The notes beneath the pieces were generated by a model that saw only the letters and a list, made by a program, of their open reading frames with translations, made no database searches and was not told the DNA's origin. A DNA stretch of 64,000 bases from Datisca glomerata (lineage: Eukaryota > Streptophyta > Magnoliopsida > Cucurbitales > Datiscaceae), in contig QANY01000156.1 in NCBI GenBank assembly GCA_003255025.1, positions 700,639 through 764,638 on the forward strand. The letters are read 5' to 3'. Shown here in pieces: positions 42,541 to 53,887 of the stretch. The translations under genes and the position numbers were made by a program. Within the stretch, counting starts at the first letter, position 1. Every line of letters begins with the position of its first letter.

Positions 42541-43929
42541 GTGTAGAGACGATCAATTTTGGGTACCCATCACAAGATGCGAACCCGAGGCCAGGATTTC
42601 TAAAGTATTGTGAAGGGCCCAAATCTGTGACATCATATGTGGTAAATACCTCACAAATTTCATACAATTATCACTCTCAACAATCATCATTTTAAAACAA
42701 CCTGAGTCCCAGTTTCAGACCACCGACTCACCAGTAAAATGTTGGTAAGGCTCATCAACCTCTGAGGGGAAATATAAATAATCAACGTTTTATCCAATAT
42801 GATCCAATCCCCATGTTATATACAGAACTCTTACCACAATTGATATGGAATAATCAATTGGTGTCAATTCCTTATGAACCTTTACAGCCAACATACCCAA
42901 GGTGGTATGATCCAAGTGCTCCCTGTGATTATCATGCTAGGGTAGTGAGACATTCGACTGAAAATTGTATGGCATTAAAAGGTACAGTACGGGCATTGAT
43001 CAAGGCTGGATGGTTGAATTTCAAAAAGGCTAATGGGAACCCAAATATCAATTCCAACCCTCTGCCAAATCATGGGAATCCTACCGTAAATGCAATTGAT
43101 GAATATTTTTCATATGAAAAGAAGGACGTGGAAGATAAGATCACGTCAATGAAAATACTTTTCCATCTTCTTTCTAAATCAGGGTACATCTACCCAACAC
43201 GCTCAGAGGATGAAGGCATTTCTAGAAAGCATATGCATGACTTTGATCGTTTGTTTCCTAAGAATGTGACGGGGCATACAATTGAGGAATGTGCTGATTT
43301 AAAAATGGAAGTGCAAAAGTTGTTGGATGCAAAGATACTTATAATAAGTCATAAAGTAGAAAGGGAATACCAGGAAGATGTCTCTTTAGTCCTCATGATA
43401 ACTAAAGAATCATCTAAAGTTAATATTGAAATGTCATCCTATATCCCAAAACCTCTCAAAATAAATTATGAGGAAAAGTCAACTCATACCACTACGTCTT
43501 ATGCTCCGATGCCCATCACCATCCAAATACCAGGTGCATTTACCTACAAGCATTCAAGAGCAATACCATGGACATACATATATGAGGTTATTACAAGTGG
43601 TAACGACAAAACACAAGCGCTAAATCCATATGACCTCGATCTCTCCATAACTAATATTTCGGGAGTAGGTGGGATAACGAGGAGTGGCAGATGCTACACA
43701 CCAGAAGTTTTGAAAACGGATAAGGACGATGAGTTTGAAAGGCAAGAGAAAGGGAAAGCCAAAGAATGCGATAATCGTCATGAGTTTCAAGGAGAAATTG
43801 ATGGCCGCCAAGTGATCGACCTAGATATAATAAGAGGTACATATAAAGAAAGAGCTGTGTCTGAAGAAGAAGTATGTGAATTTTTAAAGCTCATCAAGCA
43901 AAACGAGTATAAGGTGATAAAATAACTTA
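42541..43929 (+). pseudogene. Gag-protease linker of D1 with CCH-type cluster
   Basis: The frame 42,813-43,925 is the longest uninterrupted frame of the window (370 codons). YPRWYDPSAPCDYHARVVRH followed by STENCMALKGTVRALIKAGW corresponds to the zinc-binding-like block of Tat gypsy elements (YPxWYDPxAxCxYHxGxxGHSIExC), with Cys, His, His and Cys kept. A second copy of the pattern is HTIEECADLKMEVQKLLDA. 43,600-43,700 (DLDLSITNISGVGGITRSGR, then CYTP) is the region before the protease (GGMTRSGRxYAP). Confidence 0.85.
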
Positions 43930-45118
43930 ATTGTTTACCTGCTCATATATCTTTACTATCACTCTTTTTGAGTTCTGAACCACATTGCCAAGCATTATTG
44001 AAGGTTTTAAATCAAGCATATATTTGTCATGACATTACAGTGGAGAAGTTGAGTGGAATCGTGGAAAATATTACTGCATCAAATTTTATCACTTTCATAG
44101 ATGATGAAATCTCTGCCGATTGTACTGGACACGTCAGAGCTCTACATATATCCTTGAAATGTAGGGATTATGTTGTTGTAAAAGTGTCAATTGATAATGG
44201 CTTGTTTCTAAATGTAATTCGAAGATCCACACTAGAAAAGATCCATGTGGACGCGACACATATGTGGTCGAGCATGATGATAGTAAGAGAATTCGACGGT
44301 ACCTGAAGAGAAGTAGTCGGAGACATAGAGATACGAATTCGAATCAGGCCATGCCTATTCAATATTGTTTTTCAAGTAATGGACATAAATCCAGCATACA
44401 ATTTTCTTTTAGGCCGACCATGGATTCACTCTACCGGGGCAGTACCGCCTTCCTTACATCAGAAGATGAAATTTATATTGGATCATAAACTCATTTCTAT
44501 ATATGGGGAATAAGATTTATTGGTATCCTACTCGGCTACCATGCCATATATTGAGGTGGCAGAAGAAGCATTAGAGTTTTCATTTCGATCATTTAATATT
44601 GTGAACAACACATTTATTGCTAGTGGGAATCTCGCTCTAACATCAAGCATCTCAAAAGCATCTCAAGTGGTGGAAAAGTTGATTATAAAAGGGGGATACA
44701 AGTCAGGTAAAGGACTCAGGGGTAAGTATCAAGGCATAAATTAGTTAATCAATTGGGACAAGAATGAGCGAAGGTTTGGGTTTGGATATAGACCGACCAA
44801 GGCTGATAGAGGGAGAGTGGAAACTCAAAAAAAAGAAAAGAGGATTGTTAGGCTCGAAAATAGGGAATTCGATATGAAAATGGCAATCATACCCCATATT
44901 TCTGAATCCTTCAAAAGTGGGGGAATTTCAATCGAAGAACCAGTTACAGTAGAGCAGTACGACCTTGAAGATGATATCGTCCAGCTTTCAATATCCATAA
45001 TCTTGGGAATATCATTAAGTGCAAGTACAGAGGACTTGGTTTCTCGATACGATTTAGATCATGAGCTTAACAATTGGGATGTCACCGAGCTACCAGTGCT
45101 TCTTGGGAATTTTCAAAA
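43930..45118 (+). pseudogene. Gypsy aspartic protease and G-patch, element D1
   Basis: Protease: DEISADCTGHVRALHISLKC, then VKVSIDNGLFLNVIRRSTLE, where the catalytic triad DNGS is DNGL, with Asp kept; further FQVMDINPAYNFLLGRPWIH, the usual second signature. A frame change lies near 44,300 (a stop after EFDGT) and a stop at about 44,512. Downstream, IKGGYKSGKGLRGKYQG is a G-patch, a short Gly-rich RNA-binding motif known after protease in Tat elements. Then an acidic linker follows up to the intron donor at 45,119. Confidence 0.85.
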
Positions 45119-45386
45119 GTAATGTGTTCATGCCAAAATTCTAATGATTCTACCTAATGCCTTAGGAATTTCGTTGTTATGGGCCTATGTTCTCATCTAT
45201 TTCACGTCATCTCTTTGAATGATAGTCTAAAAACTTATTTCGTTTCCTTTTGTAATGATAAATACAATTCTAGTTCTTTTTGTTCTTCCTTTTATGTCTA
45301 CTTTTTCCATTTCTGAAATGTTGTTCATACTCATGCACTGTATATTTACTTTTCTCGCCTTCCTTTCATCCAATAATCTGATTCAG
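45119..45386 (+). other. Putative intron between protease and RT (Ogre-type)
   Basis: 268 bp that start with GTAATG and end with a T/C-rich tract and ttcag. Before it the frame ends LLGNFQ plus two bases (AA); after it G completes Lys and the frame continues FENCDFENKSISNNF without a stop for about 70 codons. Unspliced, a stop comes at once at 45,120. Ogre elements are known to have an intron between the gag-protease and RT parts; this lies in the same place. Confidence 0.7.
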
Positions 45387-45740
45387 GTTCGAGAACTGTG
45401 ATTTTGAGAACAAGAGCATAAGCAATAACTTTGACAATTACATTCTTAGCGTAGAGTCAGATGAAAGTGACGAGGATAATTTTGAACCATCTTCGAAAAT
45501 GTTAAGAATGGTAGGAGTGGATGATAAAATAACTCAACCATATCAAGAGTTAACGGAGGTGATAAATTTGGGATTGGATGGAGAGACGTAAAAAGTCTAA
45601 ATCGGCACTTTTATGACAAGCCAAAGTCGTAGACAATTAATTGACTTACTCAAAGAGTATATTGACGTCCTTGCATGGTTGTACCAAGATATGCTAGGTC
45701 TAGACACTGACATCGTGGTTCAAATATATTTACTCACATA
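45387..45740 (+). pseudogene. N-terminal part of gypsy RT, element D1, truncated
   Basis: After the intron: ITQPYQELTEVINLGLDGET, two stops (TAA at about 45,590, TAA at 45,599), IGTFMTSQSRRQLIDLLKEY, then IDVLAWLYQDMLGLDTDIVV. The last part is the highly conserved start of the Tat RT (YxDVFAWSYxDMPGLDTxIV). The RT fingers, palm, RNase H, integrase, 3' UTR and 3' LTR are all missing; the sequence changes to unassigned DNA at about 45,740. Confidence 0.85.
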
Positions 45741-46227
45741 AATCCTGATTTAAAAAATAGTTTTCACATGTATTTGATATGTATATATAATCACAAATTG
45801 CATTAACAATTTAATGGATGTAACTCTATTAACTTGATAACAAGTATGGAAAAAAGTCCAAATCAGCTTTTTGCTTAAAACTTTCAACAGCAAGACGCGC
45901 ATTATATTTTTGCCTTTTTGTTAAAAATTAATATTCAATTAAAGCAAAATAAACAACTTACATGGTGCATACCCTAGGAAGGCAAACAACTAAACTACTA
46001 AACAAGCCTAAATAACTTCACCTAAAAATTCTTTTATAAAAACCCCATGCACACCTGGAGCTTAAGATTATCAGAAGATTTGTCAATGTTTCTAAACCAT
46101 CAAACTTTTTTCCCTAATAATACGACTATACAATGGAAAATAGTACACTCTATCTCTAGTTTTTCCATAAAAATATCTTATATTTATTTCCATCCAACAA
46201 AATTAAATGAAAACAGTAAAACTTTAG
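45741..46227 (-). other. Unassigned DNA and probable LINE 3' UTR
   Basis: Lies after the last codon of the LINE ORF2 on the minus strand. An A-rich run (minus strand, near 45,900-45,930) may mark the LINE 3' end, but there is no clear poly(A) tail or target duplication. Confidence 0.35.
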
Positions 46228-47112
46228 CTAGATACAACCAAAACTTTTCCCCTTTGTGCTGAACCTGAGATAAAATCGGTACTCTTTACCACAGACTTCC
46301 ACGTGCGAACATTCACATAAAATATGTTCAATCAAATCCATACTAGACACACAAAAGAAGCAAGAAACATCCACAATATTGTTCCATTTTCTAATATTCA
46401 CCAACGTTGAGAGGCTGTTTATAAGAGCAAGGCAACTACTAAATGAACATTTAGGAATATAGCTTGAAAACCACAAGAGCTTGACCCAAGAAACCAGAGT
46501 ATTATCATCAACACTAAATATGTAATAAGCATTACCAACCGAAAACATACTATTTTCGCACCTCTCCAAATCCTACTATCATTCTGTCCTAAATTAGTAG
46601 GAGGCATATTACTTAATACACTATGCAACTCTTGAATTGCTGAAAAAATACGCGGAAGAATAGCCCATGCATTATTCATACTCAAATTTAATTTTAGTGC
46701 TAACGTTAAATTTATATTTCGTAAGGATTTTCCATGGATGTTAACTGGATTATTGCATAGTATGCAGGAGAAAATATATTTGAGATGACAAGATATTTGT
46801 TCCCAATAATTTGTTTTTACTCTGTAATCTAGGATTGCTTCCGTTTTCAACTACAATTCCATTTCCTCAAAAATTTGTAAATTAGAATTACAAGCAAACA
46901 AGGATTGCATCCTAATTTGATGATTACTCCAAACAAGCGTGGTATTTTAATAACAAGAGGATTATAATATGATTACAAAAGAGGATAACGTAAAGAAAAT
47001 GGACCCTTAGTGAATATAAATATATCATCTGCAAAAAAGATTTTAACAATCCCTTAATTTTTACATCTTGATGTAGCAAAGGCCTCAAAGAAAACATAAC
47101 AATATCAAACAC
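46228..47112 (-). pseudogene. LINE ORF2, RT end and zinc-binding C-terminus
   Basis: Minus strand. RT: DIVMFSLRPLLHQDVKIKG, then (in a shifted frame near 47,035) FADDIFIFTKGPFSLRYPLL, with FADD as the L1 RT active site. The thumb and following linker are in 46,850-46,420. The C-terminal zf-RVT domain reads NTLVSWVKLLWFSSYIPKCS, INSLSTLVNIRKWNN, CFFCVSSMDLIEHILCECSH, with the Cys-Cys...His-Cys cluster kept. It joins the endonuclease/ORF1 part of the same LINE at 55.7-58.3 kb, split by a copia element. Several frame changes are present. Part of the RT between endonuclease and FADD is missing. Confidence 0.82.
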
Positions 47113-48361
47113 TGTTGAATCATACACGATTACCAGTAATTCGATCTTCTAAAACCTGTTGAATTCTGAGACTACCAGAATTTAGGCATCAACTTCGATA
47201 AATCACGAAATACTAAAAATTGGGATTATAGAGGGAAATCGTCTCAAACAAATATCATAAGGTACCGCATAAATCCTAAACAAAATGTATTTAAACTGTT
47301 TCTAATCCATTCATTTTTGCAAGCAGGGGATCCAGAGCTAAACCCCCTACTATTGCATCTCAGAAAATTCTAAACATATAATTATCATTTTACCCTTCAT
47401 GAATATAGCTTCTAAATTACCATTTTACCCTTCGTGAATATAGCTTCTAAAATTACCATTTTACCCTTCGTGAATATAACTTCTAAAATTATCATTTTAC
47501 CCTTCGTGAATATAACTTCTAAAATTACCATTTTACCCTTCGTGAATATCAGTAGCAAGAGCGTGTTGTAAAATTATCATTTTACCCATCTAGTTATTAT
47601 TTCATTACCTCATTTATTAACTGTGAATAAGAAAGATATAACAGTGAATTGCCTCACACAGTTCACCATGTCTTATTCAATTATTTATTTCATCGAATAC
47701 CTAGGTAGATTTATTCACACACTCATCAATAAAGCATAAGGTGATGTTGTTGTATTTTGCAATCTCACCGTGAATTCCATATCTGTGAATCATGTAACTC
47801 CAACTTAATTGAATCACAATCTTAACAGTTTCGTTATTGTCCGAAAATTCGAACTCACTCTTATGGCGTATCAAAGACTGCAAGTAACTAAGTCAAGTTT
47901 CATATTTACCTCAGGATTAAGGTAATCAAAAAAATACCCTTAAGGTGTAAATAATTAGATTCAGAGCAAGAAATAGTTTTGCTCTGAACTTATTTGTTAC
48001 AAGTCTATGCAACATGTTCCATAACATGTCTAGGTCAACCATTAGAGTCTCCACTCTCATGCCGTAAGACCGACAACCTTTCGTTTAACCTAACAGTCAT
48101 AATCAGATTCGATTGTTCAGTCGATCATAACACTGCGAATAACATTCTGAACTATTATAAAAGAGTTTGTCTGGAGACCCCTCATTCTCTATTCTTCTTA
48201 CGTTGCCAATAGTTTTAGGACTTGAGTAAACTATAAAACACACTTTAGTTAATAGAAAAATTTTCATTAATTCATTAAATTTAGTCATACAAAATGTCTG
48301 AGAAATAACCAAATACTCATAAATAGTTTTTACACCCTACTTTATGGACATAATCCCAACA
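47113..48361 (-). mobile_element. 3' LTR of the copia at 48-54 kb (distal end uncertain)
   Basis: Minus strand, starts TGTTGGGATTATG after the polypurine tract. 48,361-47,570 is collinear with 55,684-54,888 of the 5' LTR. After this it differs: a 36-bp tandem repeat, then a stretch shared with the insert at 19.2 kb, ending ...GATTCAACA at 47,113 next to LINE RT. TG...CA ends are present but no matching target duplication (flanks are gtgtt and gatca, minus strand). Confidence 0.65.
47380..47587. repeat. 36-bp tandem repeat in the LTR (about 5 units)
   Basis: Unit: aaattaccattttaccc, then ttcgtgaatataacttcta. Nearly identical units point to recent expansion; the other LTR (54,890) has just one partial unit. 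Confidence 0.92.
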
Positions 48362-48375
48362 ATCTCCCATTTGGA
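48362..48375 (-). other. Polypurine tract of the copia at 48-54 kb
   Basis: Reads ccaaatgggagatt on the minus strand, directly before TGTTGGG. Confidence 0.7.
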
Positions 48376-48900
48376 CTAAAGTAGGTGTATACAATATCGT
48401 ATCCACATGCCCTCCAGATGACCATCAAAGAATTTGTTACTTAAAATCTTCATGAATGGATCAACCAGGTTGTTTATCGTTGATATGTGTTACTACAACA
48501 TCTCCACGTTGAACAATCTCTCTAATCAGGTGATATTTACGCTCTATGTGTGTGGATCTTTTGTGGCTCCTTGGTATGTGTGTCACTACAACATCTTCAC
48601 GTTGAACAATCTCTCTAATCAGGTGATATTTATGCTCTATGTGTGTGGATCTTTTGTGGCTCCTTGGTTCCTTCGAATTCACTACAGCCCCATTATTATC
48701 GCAATAAAGTGTCATGGGTTTGTCAGCTTCTGGAATAAATTCCAGAGTCTTCAAGAACTTTCTAAGTCATACAACCTCCTTTGCATCTTCACAAGCTACC
48801 ACATACTCAGCTTTCAGGATAGAATTAGCAATTCAATATTGCTTGATACATCTCCATACAACTGCTCCACCGTTCAAGATGAACATCGATATTGAAGTAG
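48376..48900 (-). pseudogene. Copia RNase H with internal tandem duplication
   Basis: Minus strand. Reads KTLEFIPEADKPMTLYCDNN (Asp in YCDN), GAVVNSKEPRSHKRSTHIE, then KYHLIREIVQREDVVVTHI. The segment from SHKRSTHIE to VVVTHI occurs twice in tandem because of a 91-93 bp duplication (48,484-48,667). The start is broken near 48,830. RNase H order after RT and before the polypurine tract is normal for copia. Confidence 0.85.
48484..48667. repeat. Tandem duplication of about 92 bp in RNase H
   Basis: Units 48,484-48,574 and 48,575-48,667 differ at only a few bases. The frame is kept (31 codons). Confidence 0.95.
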
Positions 48901-50100
48901 ATCTCCTAGAATACTTATCTGCTTGGAAATCAGAATCTGTATACCTCGTCATATTCAGGTCAGTACATGAATACACAATCATGTAATTATTTGTTATCCT
49001 CGGATACTTAAGGATATGTTTGACGGCATTCCAATACTCGAGTCTAGGATTAGATTGGAAATGACTTATCACGCCTATCGCATAACAAATGTATGTCCAA
49101 CTTCAAAACATCGCATACATGAGACTTCCTACGACTGAGGCATGGAGAATATTTCTCATATCTTTATCTTCTTGAGGAGTCTTGGGATACTACTCATTAG
49201 AGAGGTTGACTGCATGCCTAAGAGGAAGATATTCCTTTTTTGAAGCTTGTATATTGAAGCGATCCATCACCTTATCAATATAAGATGCTTGAGACAGTGC
49301 CAATTGTATGTTCTTCCGATCCCGAAAGATCTGAATACCTAGGACAAAGACAGCTTCTCCAACATCCTTCATATCAACTTGTTTTGCAAGTAAAATCTTG
49401 ACATTAGACAATTTTCCAACATCAAACAAAACCAGAAAAACCACATTCCCTTCATGTATCAACTTTTACACACATGGTTCATCCACTACTTGCTCAAAAC
49501 CAAAGTTCTTGATAGTTTCGTCGAATCTGATATTCCACGATCGAGACGCTTGCTTAAGTCCATAAATGGTCTTCAACAGCTCACAAACCTTGCCTTTTTG
49601 GCTTTTCTCCATGAACCCATATGATTGAGCATATACATGTGGTCTTCAAGATTTCCATTCAGAAAAGCAGTCTTGACATCCATCTGTCAGATTTTATAAT
49701 CGAGGGTAGCATCAATGGATAGGAGGATTCAGGTGGATTTAAGCATGGTCACCGGCGAGAAAGTATCATCATAGTCAATACATTCCTTTTTGGTATAGCC
49801 ATTGACTACTAGACTATCTTTGAATGTCTCCACATTCCCATCTCAACCTCTCTTTTTCTTAAAAAATCTTTTACACGTTACGGGTTTTACCCTTCAGTAG
49901 GATCTGCAAGTTTCCATACTTCGTTCGAGTACATCGATTGTATCTCAACGTTCTTGGCCTCTTGCCATAGATTTGCTTCAAGACCAGCCATGGCTTGTGG
50001 TTAAGAGACAGGTTGATCTTGATCTTTATCAAAGACTACTGTTAAGGAATCTTCATATGACATGTACCTGCCAGGCTGTCTAATAACCCCCCACTACGAC
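48833..50100 (-). pseudogene. Copia reverse transcriptase lacking YVDD
   Basis: Minus strand. Blocks: an N-terminal part near 49,950-49,700, then FLVLF followed at once by DVGKLSNVKILLAKQVDMKD, then EAVFVLGIQIFRDRKNIQLA, SQASYIDKVMDRF, and HFQSNPRLEYWNAVKHILKY with RYTDSDFQADKYSRRSTS. The expected YVDDILLIGN between FLVL and DVGKLS is absent: about 30 bp covering the catalytic site is deleted. Other stops are present. Confidence 0.87.
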
Positions 50101-51120
50101 AAAGCTCTATAGGCTCAGGCTAATGCTGTAATTCTTCCATTATTGAATTTGAAATAGTTCCTGATTAGGGAGTCAGTGTAAGAGTGCTTCTCGGCTTTAC
50201 ACTTCTTATGCAGTCCTCTTCAGGAAATTGCATATTCGTGCTCATAAATATTTTCTTGTCAGTGGGACTATAAAAGATGTAACCCTTTGTTCCCTTAGGA
50301 TATCCTACAAACGTGCATAATTCTGATCGACTGGTTAACTTGCATGTCTTCAGTTTCAGAACATGTGCTTGGCATCCCTATATTTTAAGGTGGTTTACGG
50401 ACGACTTTCATCCATTCCATCTTTCATATGGCGTACCAAGCATCGTCTTTGATGGAACTTGGTTTAGAATGTGTGTTACTGTTTCCAAGGCATATCTCTA
50501 GAACGAATCTGGGAAGGATGAATAACTCACCATTGATGTAATCATATCCAACAGAGTTCAATACTTTCTCTCTGACACACTATTCTATTCTGAGTGTCAG
50601 GTGCTGTAAGCGAAGAAAGAATATCTTCTTCCTTAAGAAAGTCTTCGAACTTTCCTAGCAAGTACTCTCCACCACGAACAAACCGTAGCATTTTGATTTA
50701 TTTCTCTAATTGTATTTCGACTATAGCCTTGTACTCTTTTAACTTTTTAAAGGTTTCATACTTTGGGTGCATTAGATAAATATGTCCAGAATGTGAGTAG
50801 TCATCAGTGAAGGTTACAAAGTATTCATAACCTCCTCTTACTTGAAAATTCAATGCCTCACATACATCATTATGTACAAGTTCGAGGCATTGAGTGGCTC
50901 TTTCACCCTTCGCTGAAAAATGTCTCTTGGTCATTTTACCTTCTATAAAGGATTCACATGTGGGTAGTGATCTCATACTTAAAATTTGCAACGAACCATC
51001 ATTTACAAGTCTTTTAATCATATCCAAGCTAATGTGGCCAAGACGTAAGTGCCACAAATAAGTTAGATCGGTTAAATCAGACTTCAACCTTTTACTATCT
51101 CTTTATAAATCAGTATTTAC
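50101..51120 (-). pseudogene. Copia GAG-pre-integrase and integrase
   Basis: Minus strand. LTYLWHLRLGHISLDMIKRL and PTCESFIEGKMTKRHFSAKG form the HHCC region with His, His, Cys kept. LELVHNDVCEALNFQVRGGY holds the first core Asp, then YFVTFTDDYSHSGHIYLM. The second Asp and Glu regions are broken (50,690-50,500). The C-terminal part (50,490-50,280) includes the YP-like integrase tail ending near 50,290 (SYPKGTKGYIFYSPTDKKIF-like, decayed). Confidence 0.85.
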
Positions 51121-52077
51121 TTCAGTGTCACATATCATTGGAACTATTGGTTTTACATAAAATAGTTTACTTATTAAAGATGCAGTAGAAATTAAGCAAT
51201 CATTTCTAAAATATATCAATATATTTATCAATGAAATTCAAATTGAATCCTTGCTCAATTAAACTAGCTACTGAAATAAGGTTCTTCCAAAAAAGAGGGA
51301 TAGAATAAAAATCACATAAAACTTTAAAATTGTTATCAAATGATAATTTAATAGTTTCAATAGATACGACTGATACTAGTGCTCCATTTCCCCAATGGAA
51401 GCTAAACTCGCCCTCGTGAAGCATCCTACTTTCGAGTTATGCTTCTTAGCTTTCTTCGGACCACTCTTATGTTTATTTTTGGCACCAGAGGTCGAAGGCT
51501 TGCTTTAAGTAAAGTTAGCCTCTCCAGTCTTCCTCTTGCCCTTCAAAAACAAGGTCTTAGTAGTTTGCAATTCTTTCATAAGCTCAGGGAATGAGTACCT
51601 CAACTTATTCATCGAATAATTAAGCTTGAAGTTCTCAAAAGTGTCAGGAAAGGTCTCAATGAGCATATCAACTTGAGCCTTTCCATCTACGTCAGCACCA
51701 TGATCTCCATCTCATTCAGATAATTAATAATTAGCATCATTCAGGAGTTCCAGGTTTCATCCTTCAGTTTATGAAGTTTCACACAGCTGCCTATTTGGCT
51801 TGACAACCCTGTTCCCTGAACATTTTGGTCATATTCAACATCATATCAACGTCGGTTTCCATGTTCTGATGTTGTTGTTGCAACACATTTCTAACAGAAG
51901 CCAAGATGTAACATCTTGAGTTGATTCAGCAATAGGCTCAAGGGGACATGGGGTGGTGAGCACGAACTTGTACTTTTCTACTGTCAACACAATATCAAGA
52001 TTACATTTCCAATCCACGTAATTTTCACCAGTAAGTTTATTCACGTTTAAGATAGTTCAGAGTGGGGAAAGCGACAT
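51121..52077 (-). pseudogene. Copia Gag and protease remnant
   Basis: Minus strand, from an ATG at 52,077 (a stop follows after five codons). NKLTGENYVDWKCNLDIVLT and EKYKFVLTTPCP are the Gag start. Protease end: LSFDNNFKVLCDFYSIPLFW, then KNLISVASLIEQGFNLNF (normally LxDVLYVPxLRKNLISVSxL). A Lys-rich stretch near 51,540-51,430 takes the place of the zinc knuckle, which is not recognisable. Confidence 0.78.
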
Positions 52078-53872
52078 GATTACTGATTAGATAAAATAAA
52101 GTGGTGTAAATAAATACACAATCATTTAGGAAAGTATGATGCATGATGCAAATACTTAAATACTTAAAAATCTAAGAAAAATATTTCTTTCATGATGTTA
52201 TGATCAACAACGATAGCTCAGACGTTGTTCTTAATAGCTTGTCTCATCTAAGGACAACGTCCAAGCTACCTCCTATGACATCGGGACTCCTCTTATTTGG
52301 TTAACGCTTCTCAAGATGTCACTACATCTAGCTTAACCAATCACCAATGGTTTTGATCATATTGGCTCTATTGACTAGCCCTTATGAGAGATTTTGATGT
52401 GCGTCAGTCTAAGTGTTTAACCCACGCATCAGCTTTTAAGGTTGTCATTAACTAATAGTCCGTCTAAGAACGTTAATGCTTCAACACTTTCTTTACAAGA
52501 TTTAGCTTCTTAAGTAACTCGATGACACAAAGTGACATGATTCATCAGTTTCTCCCATTCCTCGTGCCACGATCAAGTTTGCGTTGGGGACTTTGGAAAC
52601 ATTTTAACGTAGACGACCCTCCCACTTAGTTTTTGAAAAAATAGTTTTTCTTTGCTTTTTCAAAAATAATATAACTTTTTATAAATTTGAAAAAACAAGT
52701 TTTGAAAATTATAAACTTTTATAAAATTTAAATCACAATTTAAATTTTGTAACTTTTATAAAATTCGCATTGTATTTAAATTAAATCATTATAAATTTAA
52801 ACTAGAAAGATGCAAGTGCATGCTACATGGCATTTTGCTATTGGCATATCCCTATTTCTATATGAATGTTATATAATGATGCGAGATTAATAATAAATGA
52901 TCTATTCAAAATCAACCTCTCTGTGGCTCATTTCTAATTAACCAATAAAAATAATAATAAATAAATTACAATTATTTAAATATTAGTCTGCCTCTGTAAT
53001 TTTCTTCTTCTCTTTCAGAAAGTCCCACCAATTTATAACTCTTTACAAAAGTCCAGTCCCATTTTTAAAATTCAAATTTTTTAATTTTCCAACAACTTTT
53101 ACGTTGAAAATTTACCAAGTAATTTTTATATATTGATTTATTTTTAAGAAAAAATTATAAAATAAATTCTAATTAAATAGTGTTGAAAAATTATCAAATT
53201 AAATAAAATAATTTTTAGGTGTTGCATTGGGAAAAACCCTAAGATTTTCTAAACCCAAAAGTTTTCAAAACCTCAAGATTTCCTAAACCCTAAAGTTACC
53301 AAAATCTCAAGATTTTTTAAATCCTAAAGTTTCAAAAAACTCAAGATTTTCTAAACCCTAAAGTTTCCAAAAACTCAAGGTTTTCAAAATCCTAAAGTTT
53401 CTAAAAACTCAAGGTTTCTTAGACCCTAAAGTCTAAAAAACCTTAAGGTTTCTTAATTCCTATAGTTTTCAAAACCATAATTAGGAAACCTACAGTGGGG
53501 AGCGGCGACGGAGAATGGAAGCAGCAGGAGACGGCGCGACACCGTGACAAGTGGCGGTAGCACCGGCGGTGAACATCGGTGATGACAGCTAGTGGCGGCG
53601 ATGAATGATGACTTTTCTTGCGAAGATAAATTTACATGTAATTTAAAGAGACAAATTTTGCAAAAATTAAATTAGATTAAATCCTATGCCTCCATTTACG
53701 GTGTACATCAATTCTAAAATTGAAAATAAACACCTAGAGGTGATCGATCGGGATCCATTCATAAAATACATTCAAACATGCTTTAAATCTATCTACATAA
53801 AATATATGTTGATATCACAACATCCATTGGTACATACGTACAATTACTAAATATGCACAATCAATAACTCAA
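52078..53872 (-). other. Copia leader
   Basis: Non-coding, about 1.8 kb between primer site and Gag. It holds the CCCTAAA-rich repeat (53,220-53,480) and a GC-rich part with ggcggcgatg-type units (53,495-53,610), collinear with 1,040-1,470. 52,240-52,640 is moderately GC and has no frame of note. Confidence 0.65.
53220..53480. repeat. Degenerate CCCTAAA-containing tandem repeat
   Basis: About nine units of roughly 27 bp, consensus ctcaagattttctaaaccc followed by taaagtttccaaaa. The telomere-type heptamer ccctaaa appears four times inside longer units. It lies in a copia leader, so it is not an interstitial telomere array. Confidence 0.85.
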
Positions 53873-53885
53873 GGCTCTGATACCA
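53873..53885 (-). other. Copia primer-binding site
   Basis: TGGTATCAGAGCC on the minus strand, exactly the initiator-Met tRNA-type site, two bases after the LTR end. Confidence 0.9.
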
Positions 53886-53887
53886 AT

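Noticed and set aside
47380..47587. CRISPR-like 36-bp repeats
   Set aside because: The units are contiguous without spacers; a tandem repeat in a copia LTR.
53220..53480. Interstitial telomere array
   Set aside because: ccctaaa occurs once per longer degenerate unit, never as a perfect heptamer run, and lies in a copia leader.
53873..53885. tRNA gene fragment
   Set aside because: Only the primer-site complement is present, next to an LTR; no cloverleaf.
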